Shown: positions 27,001 to 39,000 of the stretch, in pieces
Numbering within the stretch: position 1 is the stretch's first letter
Layout of the letters: each line of letters starts with the position of its first letter
DNA from: Gymnorhina tibicen
Taxonomy: Eukaryota > Chordata > Aves > Passeriformes > Artamidae
Direction of reading: 5' to 3'
Length of the DNA stretch: 64,000 nt
NCBI GenBank assembly: GCA_013399875.1
Contig: VXAZ01001052.1
Location: 1-64,000, forward strand
Notes under the pieces: generated by a model
Database searches by the model: none
What the model saw: the letters and a program-made list of their open reading frames with translations, nothing else
What the model was told of the DNA's origin: nothing
Position numbers and translations under genes: made by a program

Positions 27001-30000
27001 CAAAGGAAGGAGTACGTCGTCGTAAGTTGCAGCTTGAGCTGTTTGATTACACAACAAATCTGGGAAAAAGCTTTGTAGATGCTCAGGAAAAATCCCTTTG
27101 CAACAGTATGGTCAGGGCATGCTACCTGTGCTACCTGCCCCCGTCACTGAGGTGCTGTGGGAAACAGCTTACAGAAGTACTGAAAAAGAAACATTGCACA
27201 AGCTGTGGTACTAGCTTTCCTCCACCCTCACCCCAGAAAGTCAGAATTTCTGTTCTGTTTCTGACACACATCCAGAGTCATGCAGCAGGAAGGCACCCTC
27301 AACAGAGACACTGAAAGTGTTTTTTTCTCAGGCAAGAACTGTCAGCTTATCCCAACACCCACAATGGCTCTTTGACTGCTTATCACTGCCTCAAATGTAG
27401 TAGATACTCTGTTGTTAAAGTTTTCCTTCTAAACAAGTCAATGTTGCTGAAATACCTTTTCACTTTCTCAATCAGACAGTCTCAGAAGCACTGGATGAGT
27501 GGTAGAGGAAATCATATTCTTTCAAAAATATTTGTAGAAGGAAACCCCACAGTATACTCAGTAAACAGCACTGAAAAATTGCTCTGCAGAATGTGTGTCT
27601 GCCTCAATAATTTAAACATTTGCCATTGTGTGAACTTTACTCTCCAAATAATCTCAAAATACGCCTGGCATGTCAGGGACTTCTGCAAGCATCTCATTCT
27701 TCAATACTCTTGCAACTTGCACACAGAAATAAATTTGGTTTTCCTGAAATCAACTCCCCAACATGCTACCTGGTACCCCAACTCCAAACTCATGCACAGA
27801 GAAGAACTTTGCTGTGCACTGAGCTCCTCACCAAGTAACACACAGTGCTGCATTAAAGCAGTTAAACCCACATCTGTGCAGAAGCCCAGGACCGCAAACA
27901 GCATCTGAGCTGCCTCTAATGCACTCACCCCAGTGGCATCTAGATGGCAACAGACCACTATTTCCATAGGCGCTCTGAGCAAATCACGCTACACAACGTT
28001 TTCTGAGAACAGCTACAGGGAGTCTACAGCTGCACAGCTAGGGAAAAAAATAATCAGAAAGCACCTATCAATTATCAGATAATAAAAACAATGCTACTTA
28101 CAGAAGATTGAGCTCCCTCAGAGCTGAACCGGTATGCTCCAGAGCTATTGTACGTCCCCACTGAGCACCGGTAGTCCGGTGACCACTGGCTACTGTGCGA
28201 GTTGGAGAAGGTCACACTGCTGCCAGAAGTGATAGCACCATCTTCGTAATCGTCTTGGTCGTAATCATAGTCTCCGTCAGGAGAAATAAGTTCCACAGAA
28301 TTTGGGGGTCTGCAGGATACATTTTCTGGCATGCAGTACGTGGATTCCCCGCTTGAAGAGTTGTGGAGACTCACTGTGTCATGGGCTGGAGGTATGACCA
28401 TGGCGTCGCTAGCAGCAGGAATTGTTGGCACCACGGTATCATTCATATAAGGATCCTCTTCTGAGGAATCATCGCTTGTTCTGATGCCACTGGTCCTTTG
28501 ATCAGAATGGCCATGCTCACTCGGGTTGGGCGAATCCTTAAATGCATCATCATCAGCTTCAAAGCCCTCATCTACCTCCTCCTCAGGATATGGCTGGCTG
28601 AAGTTAAAATTGGGCTTTTCACTGCAGGCATTTCCAGTCTGTTCAGCCAGCTCAGCAGGATACCCACTGCCCACAGAGAGAGACCTCTCAATGTTTCGGA
28701 CACATTCGTCAATCTCATCAAAGTTCAGAGATTCCAGGAACTCCTGGGCTGCTCGACATGCTTCATCCTCAAGCCGCCGGAGTTCCTCATCTCGACGCTG
28801 CTGCAGCCTCTGTAATGAAGCCTCTGTCAAGGACAGCTCCTGCTGCTTCTTCACACGCTGCAGGTCTTCGATTTCTTTTTCCAGACGCAGGATTTCTTCC
28901 ACCTGCCTGCTTTCTTTCTGCTTCTCCACCTCCTGCTTCAGCTCTGCCTCCTTCTGGGCTTTCTGAATGGCAGCCAGTTCCTGCTTCTTTCTCTCTTCTT
29001 CAGCCTGCATAAAAATAAAATGAAACAAAATAAATTAGGCCCCCTAAATGCAAGAGTCTTTTTTAAAATTTATTTCTAAAGCACTATACTCCACCATGCT
29101 CCTTCATTTAAAAGGAGCCCTATCTTCATATCAGCAGGAAATGAAAAGGAGAGAAAATGAAAAAAATTAAAGCATGATTACATTTGCTCAGAGATAGCTG
29201 AGCAGAGGAAGTCCAAGTATGTGCAGAAAATTCAAACTTTGCCGGAAATTAAATGAAGCATGAGGTGAAGGAAATTTCCATGCAAACAACCATATTGAGT
29301 TTCCTTTGGCTTTATCTGCCAGCTCCTGTAATTAGTTTAGTTTTAATGCTACAGGTACCTTTTATTTTTTTAATTGCTGGGTTGAGATACTCAAATAAAC
29401 AGGGTGGCTGAAAGCATTAAGAATATCATTTACCTGCTGGGCAAGACGCTCTGCTTCTTGCCTTTGTCTTTCCCTAAAAGTGAGTGAAGAAAAGAAGTCA
29501 GTCAATTAAGCTCAACATAAGCTCATCACATGCCTTTGCTAGGGCAATAGCTCAACTTACAGAGATCATCTGCCACCTGGAAAAGAGAGCCAAAAATAAG
29601 ATCACCACGAATATGTTTGTGAATATGAAATTACCATGATAGCTATATGTGTCTTTTAGCAAAATCAGCAAAGGTTTCTAAAATCACTTGTTCAAGAACA
29701 GCCTGAAATAAAGGCTTTCAGACCAACACCTAATATGGCACAGGCAGGAGACTGATGTAAGACAGAGACTGCACCTTTCTTCCTCCTCTTTTCTTCTTTC
29801 CTCCTCTTGTCTCCGCTTCTCCTCCAGTCGCTCCCTGTAAAGGCGCCGAGCAAGCTGGCCTCGCCGCTGCTTCTGAAGGACCGTGGCTGCTTTCTTCAGG
29901 CACAGGAACTTCTTCCTACCACTGAATGCTCTGTAGTTCTTCTGTATCACAACCACATAGTAGAGAACCTTTCTATACCGTTTTCTGGGAGGGAGAAAAA

Positions 30001-33000
30001 AAGAAGCGGATTTCTAATGAAACAGTTGTGAGGCATCTTGCCGTGGTGACCTGCAATAACGGGCCCATGATAGTTCTAGCTCTGTGATAGCTCCCCACTG
30101 TTGTTCACATTCTTCTCCCTTTGAGAAGCAAGATTCTCTCATTTCTTGACAGCACTGTGTGTGTCTTCATTGAGGAAATGCACGTCTTACGTGTACGCCC
30201 CTGCCAAGGAGTTGCTAAAAAGACAGTTTTGTGTGTGTGCACACATGCAGAGAAAAAATACATATAGTCATCCCACATCTCTGAAAAGAAAGATCATAGA
30301 TAGCAGGATAGCTGTCATTAAAAAATGGATATAGCTTTTAAGTAACATACTGGTCAGAACATAAGAACAGGACTAATATGCACATGAAAAGAAATTACCT
30401 CATTATGCAAACAAGCTTCCTTAAACTGTCCTCAACTGACTTGTAAAAAAATCAGAGAAATAAATAGATGGGATGAACAACTCCACTTAACACATAATGC
30501 ATGAAGCCAGGTAAACAAGTGAAATATTAATCAGTAATGTAATGTCTTGGTTCTCCAAGAAACAAAGGGATTAGTTTTATTTTCCTTCTGTTTTCTTACC
30601 ATGAAGAAGCAAAGATAAATCAGGATCCTAGCTGTTAACTTGGGGCAGCCCCACCAGGTGCCACCAAGCTAGAGTTCCTACCATGCTACATGCCATGACA
30701 CAATCAGATGGACACTGGCTGACCTCCAAATTTCTGTATTGTCCTACTCATTATTAAAACAATTCAAGCTTTACCCATTTTATTCATGGGTATTTTCAGT
30801 TGCTATTTTCAAAAGCCACTTACAGGATTTGAATGCCTGGCCCCTAGGAAAAGTTGAGAATTGTGCCATAAGGATTTAACTTCTTGACAACTCACCCATT
30901 TATTTCAAATCCTTACTATTAATATTCTCATCTAGTCACTTACCGGGCTGCATAACCTAAGATGTGCGCTCGGATAATCATTGCTGCCTTGGTGACTTCC
31001 ACTTCTCGCTGTTTCTCCAACTTGTGTTCCAAGGACTCCCGGAGAAACACCTACAGAAGAAAACCTCTGGCTTAACAAACTTTGGTGAGCATCATATTTA
31101 AAGGAGAGCCAGGGTGCTACCAATGTCATTCCAAGCAGCAAGCCTCAGCTTTGAATTCAGAGAAAAATGTACTATTTCCTCAGCAGAAAAGAGGAAAACA
31201 AAATGTAGTCCTCTTAAAAGAAAACCCCTGCAGATGATCCTCTAACTTTGGACTTCAGTGGGAAGAGTTAGATTACTCTATTTCAACTTCTAATTAGGAG
31301 CAGGGTTTTTCCAAATGCAACCTAATTACCGGATTCATTAAACAGCCTTTCCCACCAGAGTAACACAGGCCAAAGAAGCTGCAGGACTTAGCAAGAATTT
31401 TCCAACCAGAGGGGCAGAAATACCACCCCAATAATTTACTTTTTTCACAGTCACATCAGGCTCCACAACCCCTTACAAGGCTTGCTGCTTCCAAAGACAT
31501 TGCTACAGCACTGCAGAAGTAAGCAGAAATGAGGGTGCCTTCATGTTTACGTTGACTCAACTGTGTTTTCCTGCCATTACACGGAGAGGGCTGCCAGGGC
31601 CAGACACCCCAGCACAGCCGGCCATCCTCCCACAGACAGAATGCTTCCCAGGCTCTCTTCCAAGCACTAACCTGGATCATTCACCTGCACTGCCTAGTGC
31701 CTCTCAGAGGCAGCTTTAGCACACGGCATCGACATAAACTGAGCTAACACAGCCTATTTTGCCTTAAATGAGTAAAACTGCTTCTCCAGTCAAGCAGGCG
31801 CATGGGGGAGGCAGCTTCCCTCTTCCACCTGCCTTGACATCTGCTCTTTGCCACACACTCACATACTGGTGAGCTATCTGCTGTCAGCGCTTTTTCCAGC
31901 TCTTCTCAACTTTTCTTTTCTAAAGGCCAAGTATGCTGGTGTCAGCTATAGGTGACAACAGCCTGGCATGCTGCTGCCTAACACATGGGCAGCTGGAAAT
32001 AGCCAGCTCAGTGACACTTTGATTATGTGGGATGAGAGCCAGGCTGCACACCACAACGTGGCGATGAGGAAAGCTCAGGGACAGGGTGGGCTGTGCTAAG
32101 GAAGGAGGGCTGCAAAGACATCTAAAAGCAGGAATGCATCCTTGGAGCACTGGGTGCTTTCTCTTGATGTGAAAAAAAACCCCAAAAACCCAACCAAAAA
32201 ATCCCTCAAACCCTCCTGCCCACCCTCCCCCACCCCCCCCAAAAAACCAATGGACTTTTGGGGGTGTTCAAATGCAAAAGAAGCTGGTTTTTCCTCTGCA
32301 TTTACATGAAAAAAAAAGCCCACCACCAAAGCCAAAGTAGCACTCTCAAACCACACTCAAGGAGCGGCACAGTTGTGAGTTTTGAATGAAGCTAGAAAGG
32401 GACTCTCTAGCACAAATTACCCAAGAAACAGGAACAGAAGAAGTCCCACAAAAAGTCTCAAAGTCCCAATATCTGAGCTGCACTGGGCAGCTCTTTCTAT
32501 ATGAAGATTTCCCTCACGGAAAACGCCTTTTCTTTCACCCAGTGGGCAATCTTTCTTTGCTCTGCACACAGGCTTTCAAAAACACAACAAAATTCTTCAG
32601 AAAAGCATTCAGCTACTCCTGGAACAAAAATGGATGTTAAGCAGATGTTAAGCTCAGGCTAATGCCTTTTCCTGACCAGGTGCATTGCAGCTTGAGATGT
32701 AAAAGACAAGAAAAAAAAATCACACGGAAGCCAAATCATTGCAATGTCATTATTATCCCTTTTAAGTAATACAGGAGCAGGATAGTGCCTCATCCCATGT
32801 TCAGTCTGAAACCAGTGTCCTCTTGTGCTCTTCTCCTGTTTATGAAGTCTCTTACAAATGCGCAGGCAGCTCCTCGGGGAGGATGAGCCCAGGCCACAGA
32901 AAAGGAAGTTACAGCAGAGCTCTGGCTCCTGCCAAGGTCCTGATGAGCAGTTGATTAAAACAATTTCTGATAAACATATGTCCCTAAGACGCCAAAGCAC

Positions 33001-36000
33001 TCTCCAGGGTCCACGCATAAATACTGTTAATATGCTACATCTGAAATGGAATGGGATGCACAGCCCAGCTCTGCGCCTGAATTTATCACTGTGCTGTTTG
33101 TAAGCCTTTGGCTACAAAAATGGGATGGAAGATGACATCAATTGCCATCAGAGTATTTCAGATTCTTTCTTCTTTCTTAGAGTAACTGTAAGATGATTAA
33201 AACAACTTTCCCAATACAAATTTAAGACTCCTTAAGCATACAGAGCAATGGAAGAAACGCTTCCAAACCATCCAGTTGTGGGGAGAAGAGGGTGAGGGGA
33301 GGAGCACTTCCTACAGAAATCAATCAGCTTTTACAAAATATTTTTGCTACCTTACGGCATTAAAAAGTTTTTTAAAATGTTTTTAATATTTAAGAAATCT
33401 CAAATCATGAAATGGGGAATCTTGTCCTGAGTCTGCAATACTTTCACATCATTTGCTGAAATCCAAGAGCACAAATCACAAGCTATTGTCTACAATCAAA
33501 CTTGCAAAATGAGCACACAAAAACCCCTGGATTGTTTCATTTCTCAAGTTAAAATTTGATTCTTTAATTTATTCTAAAATAATTTGATTTTTTTTTAAGA
33601 AAAAAACCACTGTGGGCAAAGCTCAGGTTGTCTGGTAGAACACATATCGAGGTCTAATGTACCTCTGGAAAAGACTCTCAGACTAGGATGGCAAACACAC
33701 TTGGAGCTCAATTCTGCCACGTGAACACTGGCTAAAATTCTTCCCCCTGATTTCTGCCACTGAAGAGTTACTGGTTAGGTCGGTTTACCAGTATGAGTGG
33801 AGCTTCCTGCAGAAAAAAAGTGTTACCCCACATGCTCCATACTTCTAAAAATGAAAAAATCCGAATACCACATTTTAAGTTCTGATCCTAACCAGTGCTA
33901 CCACTTGTGAGCAGTGACAGAAAATTCAGGTGGACTCTTTCTCTGTGACTGAAATCACCAGTCAGTTTCTAAGTGTCTTAACAAATTCCTCAGCACAACC
34001 ATTAATTGTTGCTGTAAGAGTTCCAAGAGCACCAACAGGCACGTGCAGCTTCTTTTAAGGCCAGAAGTAAGTACTATTAGAACTACATCTCTGCGGCTGT
34101 GCAGTCTAAATCCTGTCCCCTCAGCTTTGTACGTGCACCAGCACCACAATATGCACAGTCAGGTTATTTTACCTTATTTTTTCCAAGCTGCCATTCAGTG
34201 CTTGTGTTGTCATACAGACGAAGTAGGACGGCACATTTCTCATTTAAATCTTCAGGCAGAGTTAAGTTTCTCATGAGGACTTTATACCTGGCAACCAAAA
34301 AGTATTTATTGCTTCACTGAAGAGATTAAGTTCTATTTTTGTCATATGATTCTTTTTACTTTCATTCCTCAGCACACGAATATTGACTTGGTACCCGTGA
34401 CTTACATTTGAAGCCCACAAGTCAGTGTGTCTACCTTTTATAAAAGTCTTGAAAGGGCCTCCGGACTGGGAAACCAGCCCTCCGAATCCTGACCGTCTCC
34501 AGCATCCCAGAATAGCGCAGCTGGTTAAGCACCACTGTCTGATCAAACTGGTCTGGCATCTGAAATGAGCAGGTTCAAAACAACGATTTTAATAGCAATG
34601 GTTAGAGATGTCAGGGGAAATAAAGAAAGGGTGTATTGTATGAATCTGAAATGCACAAATGCTAATAACTGGCTACACAATGTCTTAAAGGATATTAGCA
34701 GTTCTGAGCATATAAAAATATCTACAGAATGGAAATCACGGGGTAATTACAGAATATAATTTCCATAGACAGAGCATTTATAACCATTTAATCTAATCAA
34801 CTCCTTCCATTTCACGTATATTCGCAGGCCATTGCTGTGCAGGAGGAAACAACAGAAAGAAACACAGGCAGGTCAACAGCTATAAGCTTGACTATTTTGC
34901 TTCTTCAGCAATTGAATTTAAAGTCCCTGTAGATGATCCCAAATGTTGAAGATACATAAATACATTGGTGTGATATGGCTTTAATAAAAAACAAAACCAG
35001 AAGGACAGAAAGTATTCAATTTTTAGTGTATTAACAATTACCTGCTTTGGAAAGGGATGAAAGTTTGCCATTGGTACCTCAAATCTTAAATAAGCTGTAT
35101 TTAAAAGAGTTTCTATTTATTGCTATTCTGAACAGTAGAAATATTCTCTTCTGTAAACAGAACCACCCCACCCCCACTTATCTGAAGTAAGTTTCCCTTA
35201 GTTTGCTTGCAGCATCGTTTCAGCATCGTTTTCCATTAAGAAAACCAACAACCCCACAGCCAATCAGTTGTGAAAACCTGTGAATACTGATCAGTATGGT
35301 TCTGCCACTGGGAGCCTTAGGAATGCTCTCATCCCATCTGAGAACCCCCCGAGTCACCTGTGTTTTCACCATGGTTTGAGGCAACCCAGACAGAGCCACG
35401 CAAAGCTGCCTAAGACAGCACTAATTGCCGCCTGGCAAAACACAGGCAACCCCCATCCGGAAATCCACCACATGTAAACACATCATTTAATTCATCAGCA
35501 TGAATTATCATCATCCACTTTAACCCATCAGCTGACCCTCCTCCGCAGCCACTTGCAGAGCTGGAGTAGTGTTTAGTATTTTGCAAGAAGAAGTTCAGGA
35601 GTGGGATCTCACAGATACAGTCAATGTTTCACATAAAGCTCTGAAGTTCTTCAGCTGACAGAAATGACAGCAAGATCAAGCCCTGGGAAACTGTCAATCA
35701 GAGAAAAGTCTTGGTATTTATTAACTGGCTTTAATCATGCCTCTTGTTCAACGTAGCGAACAGATTACTCCCCCAAATTTTAACTTGACAAATAAATTCA
35801 ACTTAACAAATAAATTACACCCCTGTATTTTAAGTTTTTATAAAAAGTACCTTCAGGAAAGCACAGACTCAAAAGTTCATTTTAAATATCCAGTATAATC
35901 TTTTCCATCAGTGCCTTTATTCATGAAACGAAACACTGTGTGCTAGTGGTGACACCAGAGGGAGAAAACACCTCTGTGAAAGGTGTGAACAAGCTCATCT

Positions 36001-39000
36001 TTCTCAACAACGTGTTTCATTTGGATTTTGCCACCGCGAGTAAAATCTCTGTATTTTAAAGAACATGCAGCACGAACGCTTTCAGTGAGGATATGGATAT
36101 TGTCAAGGCTGGTGTTGCCAACAGGGTTTCCTGTATGTGCCCACTATATGGCATCCAAGTGTCAGGGAACCAGCCTGGCAAAGCTGCCCTTTCCATGTCC
36201 ATGCCTGCTTCTTTCTGTGCTCTTTCTGTGCAGGTGGCTGATGATGACACCTCTTGCCTGCTTCCTTCTGTGCAGGTGGCTGATGATGCCCGATGGGAAA
36301 GGCAGGGAATGGACACAGATGTACACACAAACATCGTAAGGAAAAGCTTTCGCTTTTCACCTTGTGTAACTCAAGGCTGATGCTTGCCACAAGCAGACAC
36401 AGCTTTTTTTTTTAACACTAAAACTACTTTTAGTCCTTTTACCCCACCCAAATCTGCTGGCTCAAAAGGTGACGTTTTTCACGTGACTTGCAAACACAAC
36501 AGTATTTTTGGTGTGTTGAGGTGGGGAGGCAGATGCATGGATGGGAGTGGGGATACATCACAGCCAGGCAAAATGCTGGAGACATGACAGATGTCTCTCT
36601 CACTAGGCAGCCTCTCCCTCTGCAAGGGAGCAGCTCCTGCTCTGAGAGACAGATGGCTGCTGTACCACCTAACCCTTTTATTGCCACCTCCAGGCACTTA
36701 ACAAGTCAAAAGTCACACCACACCTGGCTTGAAAGCTCATGTTACTGTTTTAAAAAACTTGAGTCACAGACGAAGCAGCAACATTTTGGTAACATTTTCC
36801 CTGCAACTACAGAAGTTTGCAACAGTCCTCCTCAGTCACCAGAAGGTGGGATTGTCACACAGACACCTAACTTCAAACATCTGCGTTCTTTAAAAAAAGC
36901 ATGAAACATTGCCAGAGATGTTAGCACGGTATCAACACAGGACAACATAGAGACCACTGCAACTTTAATCACATACACCTACTCCATCACTTTACATTAC
37001 TCGCTATTTTTAATTACTCACAGCCACATGAGACATTAAATTGAAGCGTCAAATCCTCCTGGCATATCATTGGAATTACATCTGCAGCAAGTATGTCTGC
37101 TTTGAGTAAACTGAGGGCTGGTGGTAAGAGATGTGCTGGACTCATCTCTTATGCTTTTCAATATGAAATACTAAAAGATACCCCCCTCCCACACCACTGC
37201 TTCGGGGTTTTTGACTCACAGCAGCTCTTCAGTCCTCAGTATGGAGAGAGCTGCAGCTGGTCAAAGAGGGAGCTGAAACCCTAAATGCCAAAATGCATAC
37301 AGGGTTTCCCACATTAATAAAAACAAACCAACCAGAAGTAACAAATGCAGTCCCATGCAAACTGCCACAGCATCCAGCATATCCACCGTACAACAGGGTG
37401 GTATTACTGCCTCAGGTGGTTTTACTGTGTGGATGAAGAGGATTTCAGCCTCAGTCACACAAACATTTGCTGGCAGGGATAACCTTAAGCATAACTTCCA
37501 GCAGGACTCCTCACAATTAAAAAAATCAATTGCATGTGTCTTTATTGAACCAGAGTGCAGGAACTGCACATATCCCACTACTGAACTGCAGACCTTTGAA
37601 GACAGAATGAGGACCATCTCGACCTGAACAGTGCTTGGTGCACTGAGTTAAACCTGCAATAGTATCAAATCTCCATGCAAAGGGTTACCTGTGCAGCTGA
37701 TGATGAGCCTTCCCTGTTTAGTGGTGCTCCTTCAGACTTCCTGTGGTAAGCAAGCTAACTGTCCGATTGATACCGAAGTAATACAGGACAGGACTCATCT
37801 CTGGGGTCTGCTAAATTTCTACCAATATTGCAGTTAAAGCTTGACTTGTTTCACAAATGAACGCTTGGGAAGCAATTGTGTTCTCCAGGAAAATTTCAGA
37901 TAGACAACAGGACCATGACTGATTTTAAAACAATACATCTTCCATAGTAAAAATTTGAAATAATTCCTAAAACTAAGACTCCTGCAAAGTAAGATCAAAT
38001 TTACAAAAGAGAAGGCAACAGAAAAGAAGGTCAACAGATAGCCTCCAAAATTGTCTCTGAGATGCAATCAACTAAATTTTCAATAGGTATTTCACTTTTA
38101 CCATGGAATGGCAGCACTGAACCACTCCAGCACACAAAATCACCGGACAACAGCTAGAATCACATCAGTCAAGTCATGTTAGGGCACTGAGCAATATCAA
38201 TGTGAAATTAATACCTACAAGCCAGGTCTGTTCCACATGATAAGCGTGCTTTTTTTTTTGTGGTGCAGACACAACTTGTAATTCATGATTTCCTGGATCC
38301 AAAAGTCCCCATTGAATTTGCACCAGACAGCACCAAAGCCAAGACTTTAATATGACCTGGAGTCTCTGCTTGTGAGACTTTGGTTCCTAAAGCTGCTAAA
38401 TACTTGCTCTGATCTGTAGTGAGTCTCCTAAAGGGCAAAGCTTCTGCCTGAAATCTCAATTAGAAGCAGCCATTAAGACAGACATCTAACACCTATGCAT
38501 AATTTTAGTGATAAAATAATTCTTTAGATTACAGCCTGACTGAGCTTTAAGAAAAAATACCATCCCCTTTCTTTGGACAGTACCCTTAGTGAAGACCCCA
38601 AGGTCTGGATAACACAGAGAACACATCAATTTTTTTTTCTGTGCATCATTTGCACAGAAGTCAATCATCTGCTGAAACACTGAGGATACCTGACTTCACC
38701 CTGTGGAAATCCTTCTTCCTGCCTGAACTCCTGGCTGCCTCACCAGAGTACAGGCACAATAATGATGAATTACAGCAGCCTCACAGACTTTATGTGGGCA
38801 GGAGGGAGTTCACAGAGAGACTGGCAAGAGGGATGGGGATGAGAGGAGAAAGGGAAAAATCCCATTCCCTTGTTTCTAGATTTCTCTGTAAGAACTTGAG
38901 CAGAACTATGTCAGCTTTGCTACTCTGTCTTAAAAGTGCTGATTTTCCTGGCTTAGGAAAGCCTTTTGTGGAAGATACATGCAGAGAAAGAAAAGATGAA

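Larger units (their letters stand above)
23016..28101 (-). other. MYO10: MYO10 introns between PEST and PH2 exons
   Basis: Three introns (23016-25284, 25529-26743, 26868-28101). AT-rich. A 178-codon plus-strand open frame at 27372-27908 is Cys/His-rich but shows no family motif and lies antisense in an intron, so I treat it as chance. Confidence 0.8.
29005..30943 (-). other. MYO10: MYO10 introns in neck region
   Basis: Three introns (29005-29433, 29474-29774, 29985-30943) around the IQ and helix exons. Nothing recognised apart from a chance 16-nt acceptor-donor pair near 29561-29576. Confidence 0.8.

Noticed and set aside
27372..27908. 178-codon plus-strand open frame antisense in a MYO10 intron
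   Set aside because: Cys/His-rich but without spaced zinc-binding motifs or other family signature; no promoter or splice context.
29561..29576. 16-nt microexon-like pair (TTTTCCAG acceptor and GTAAGT donor, minus strand) in the helix-region intron
   Set aside because: Length is not a multiple of three and would break the frame fixed by the flanking exons; the neighbours join perfectly without it.
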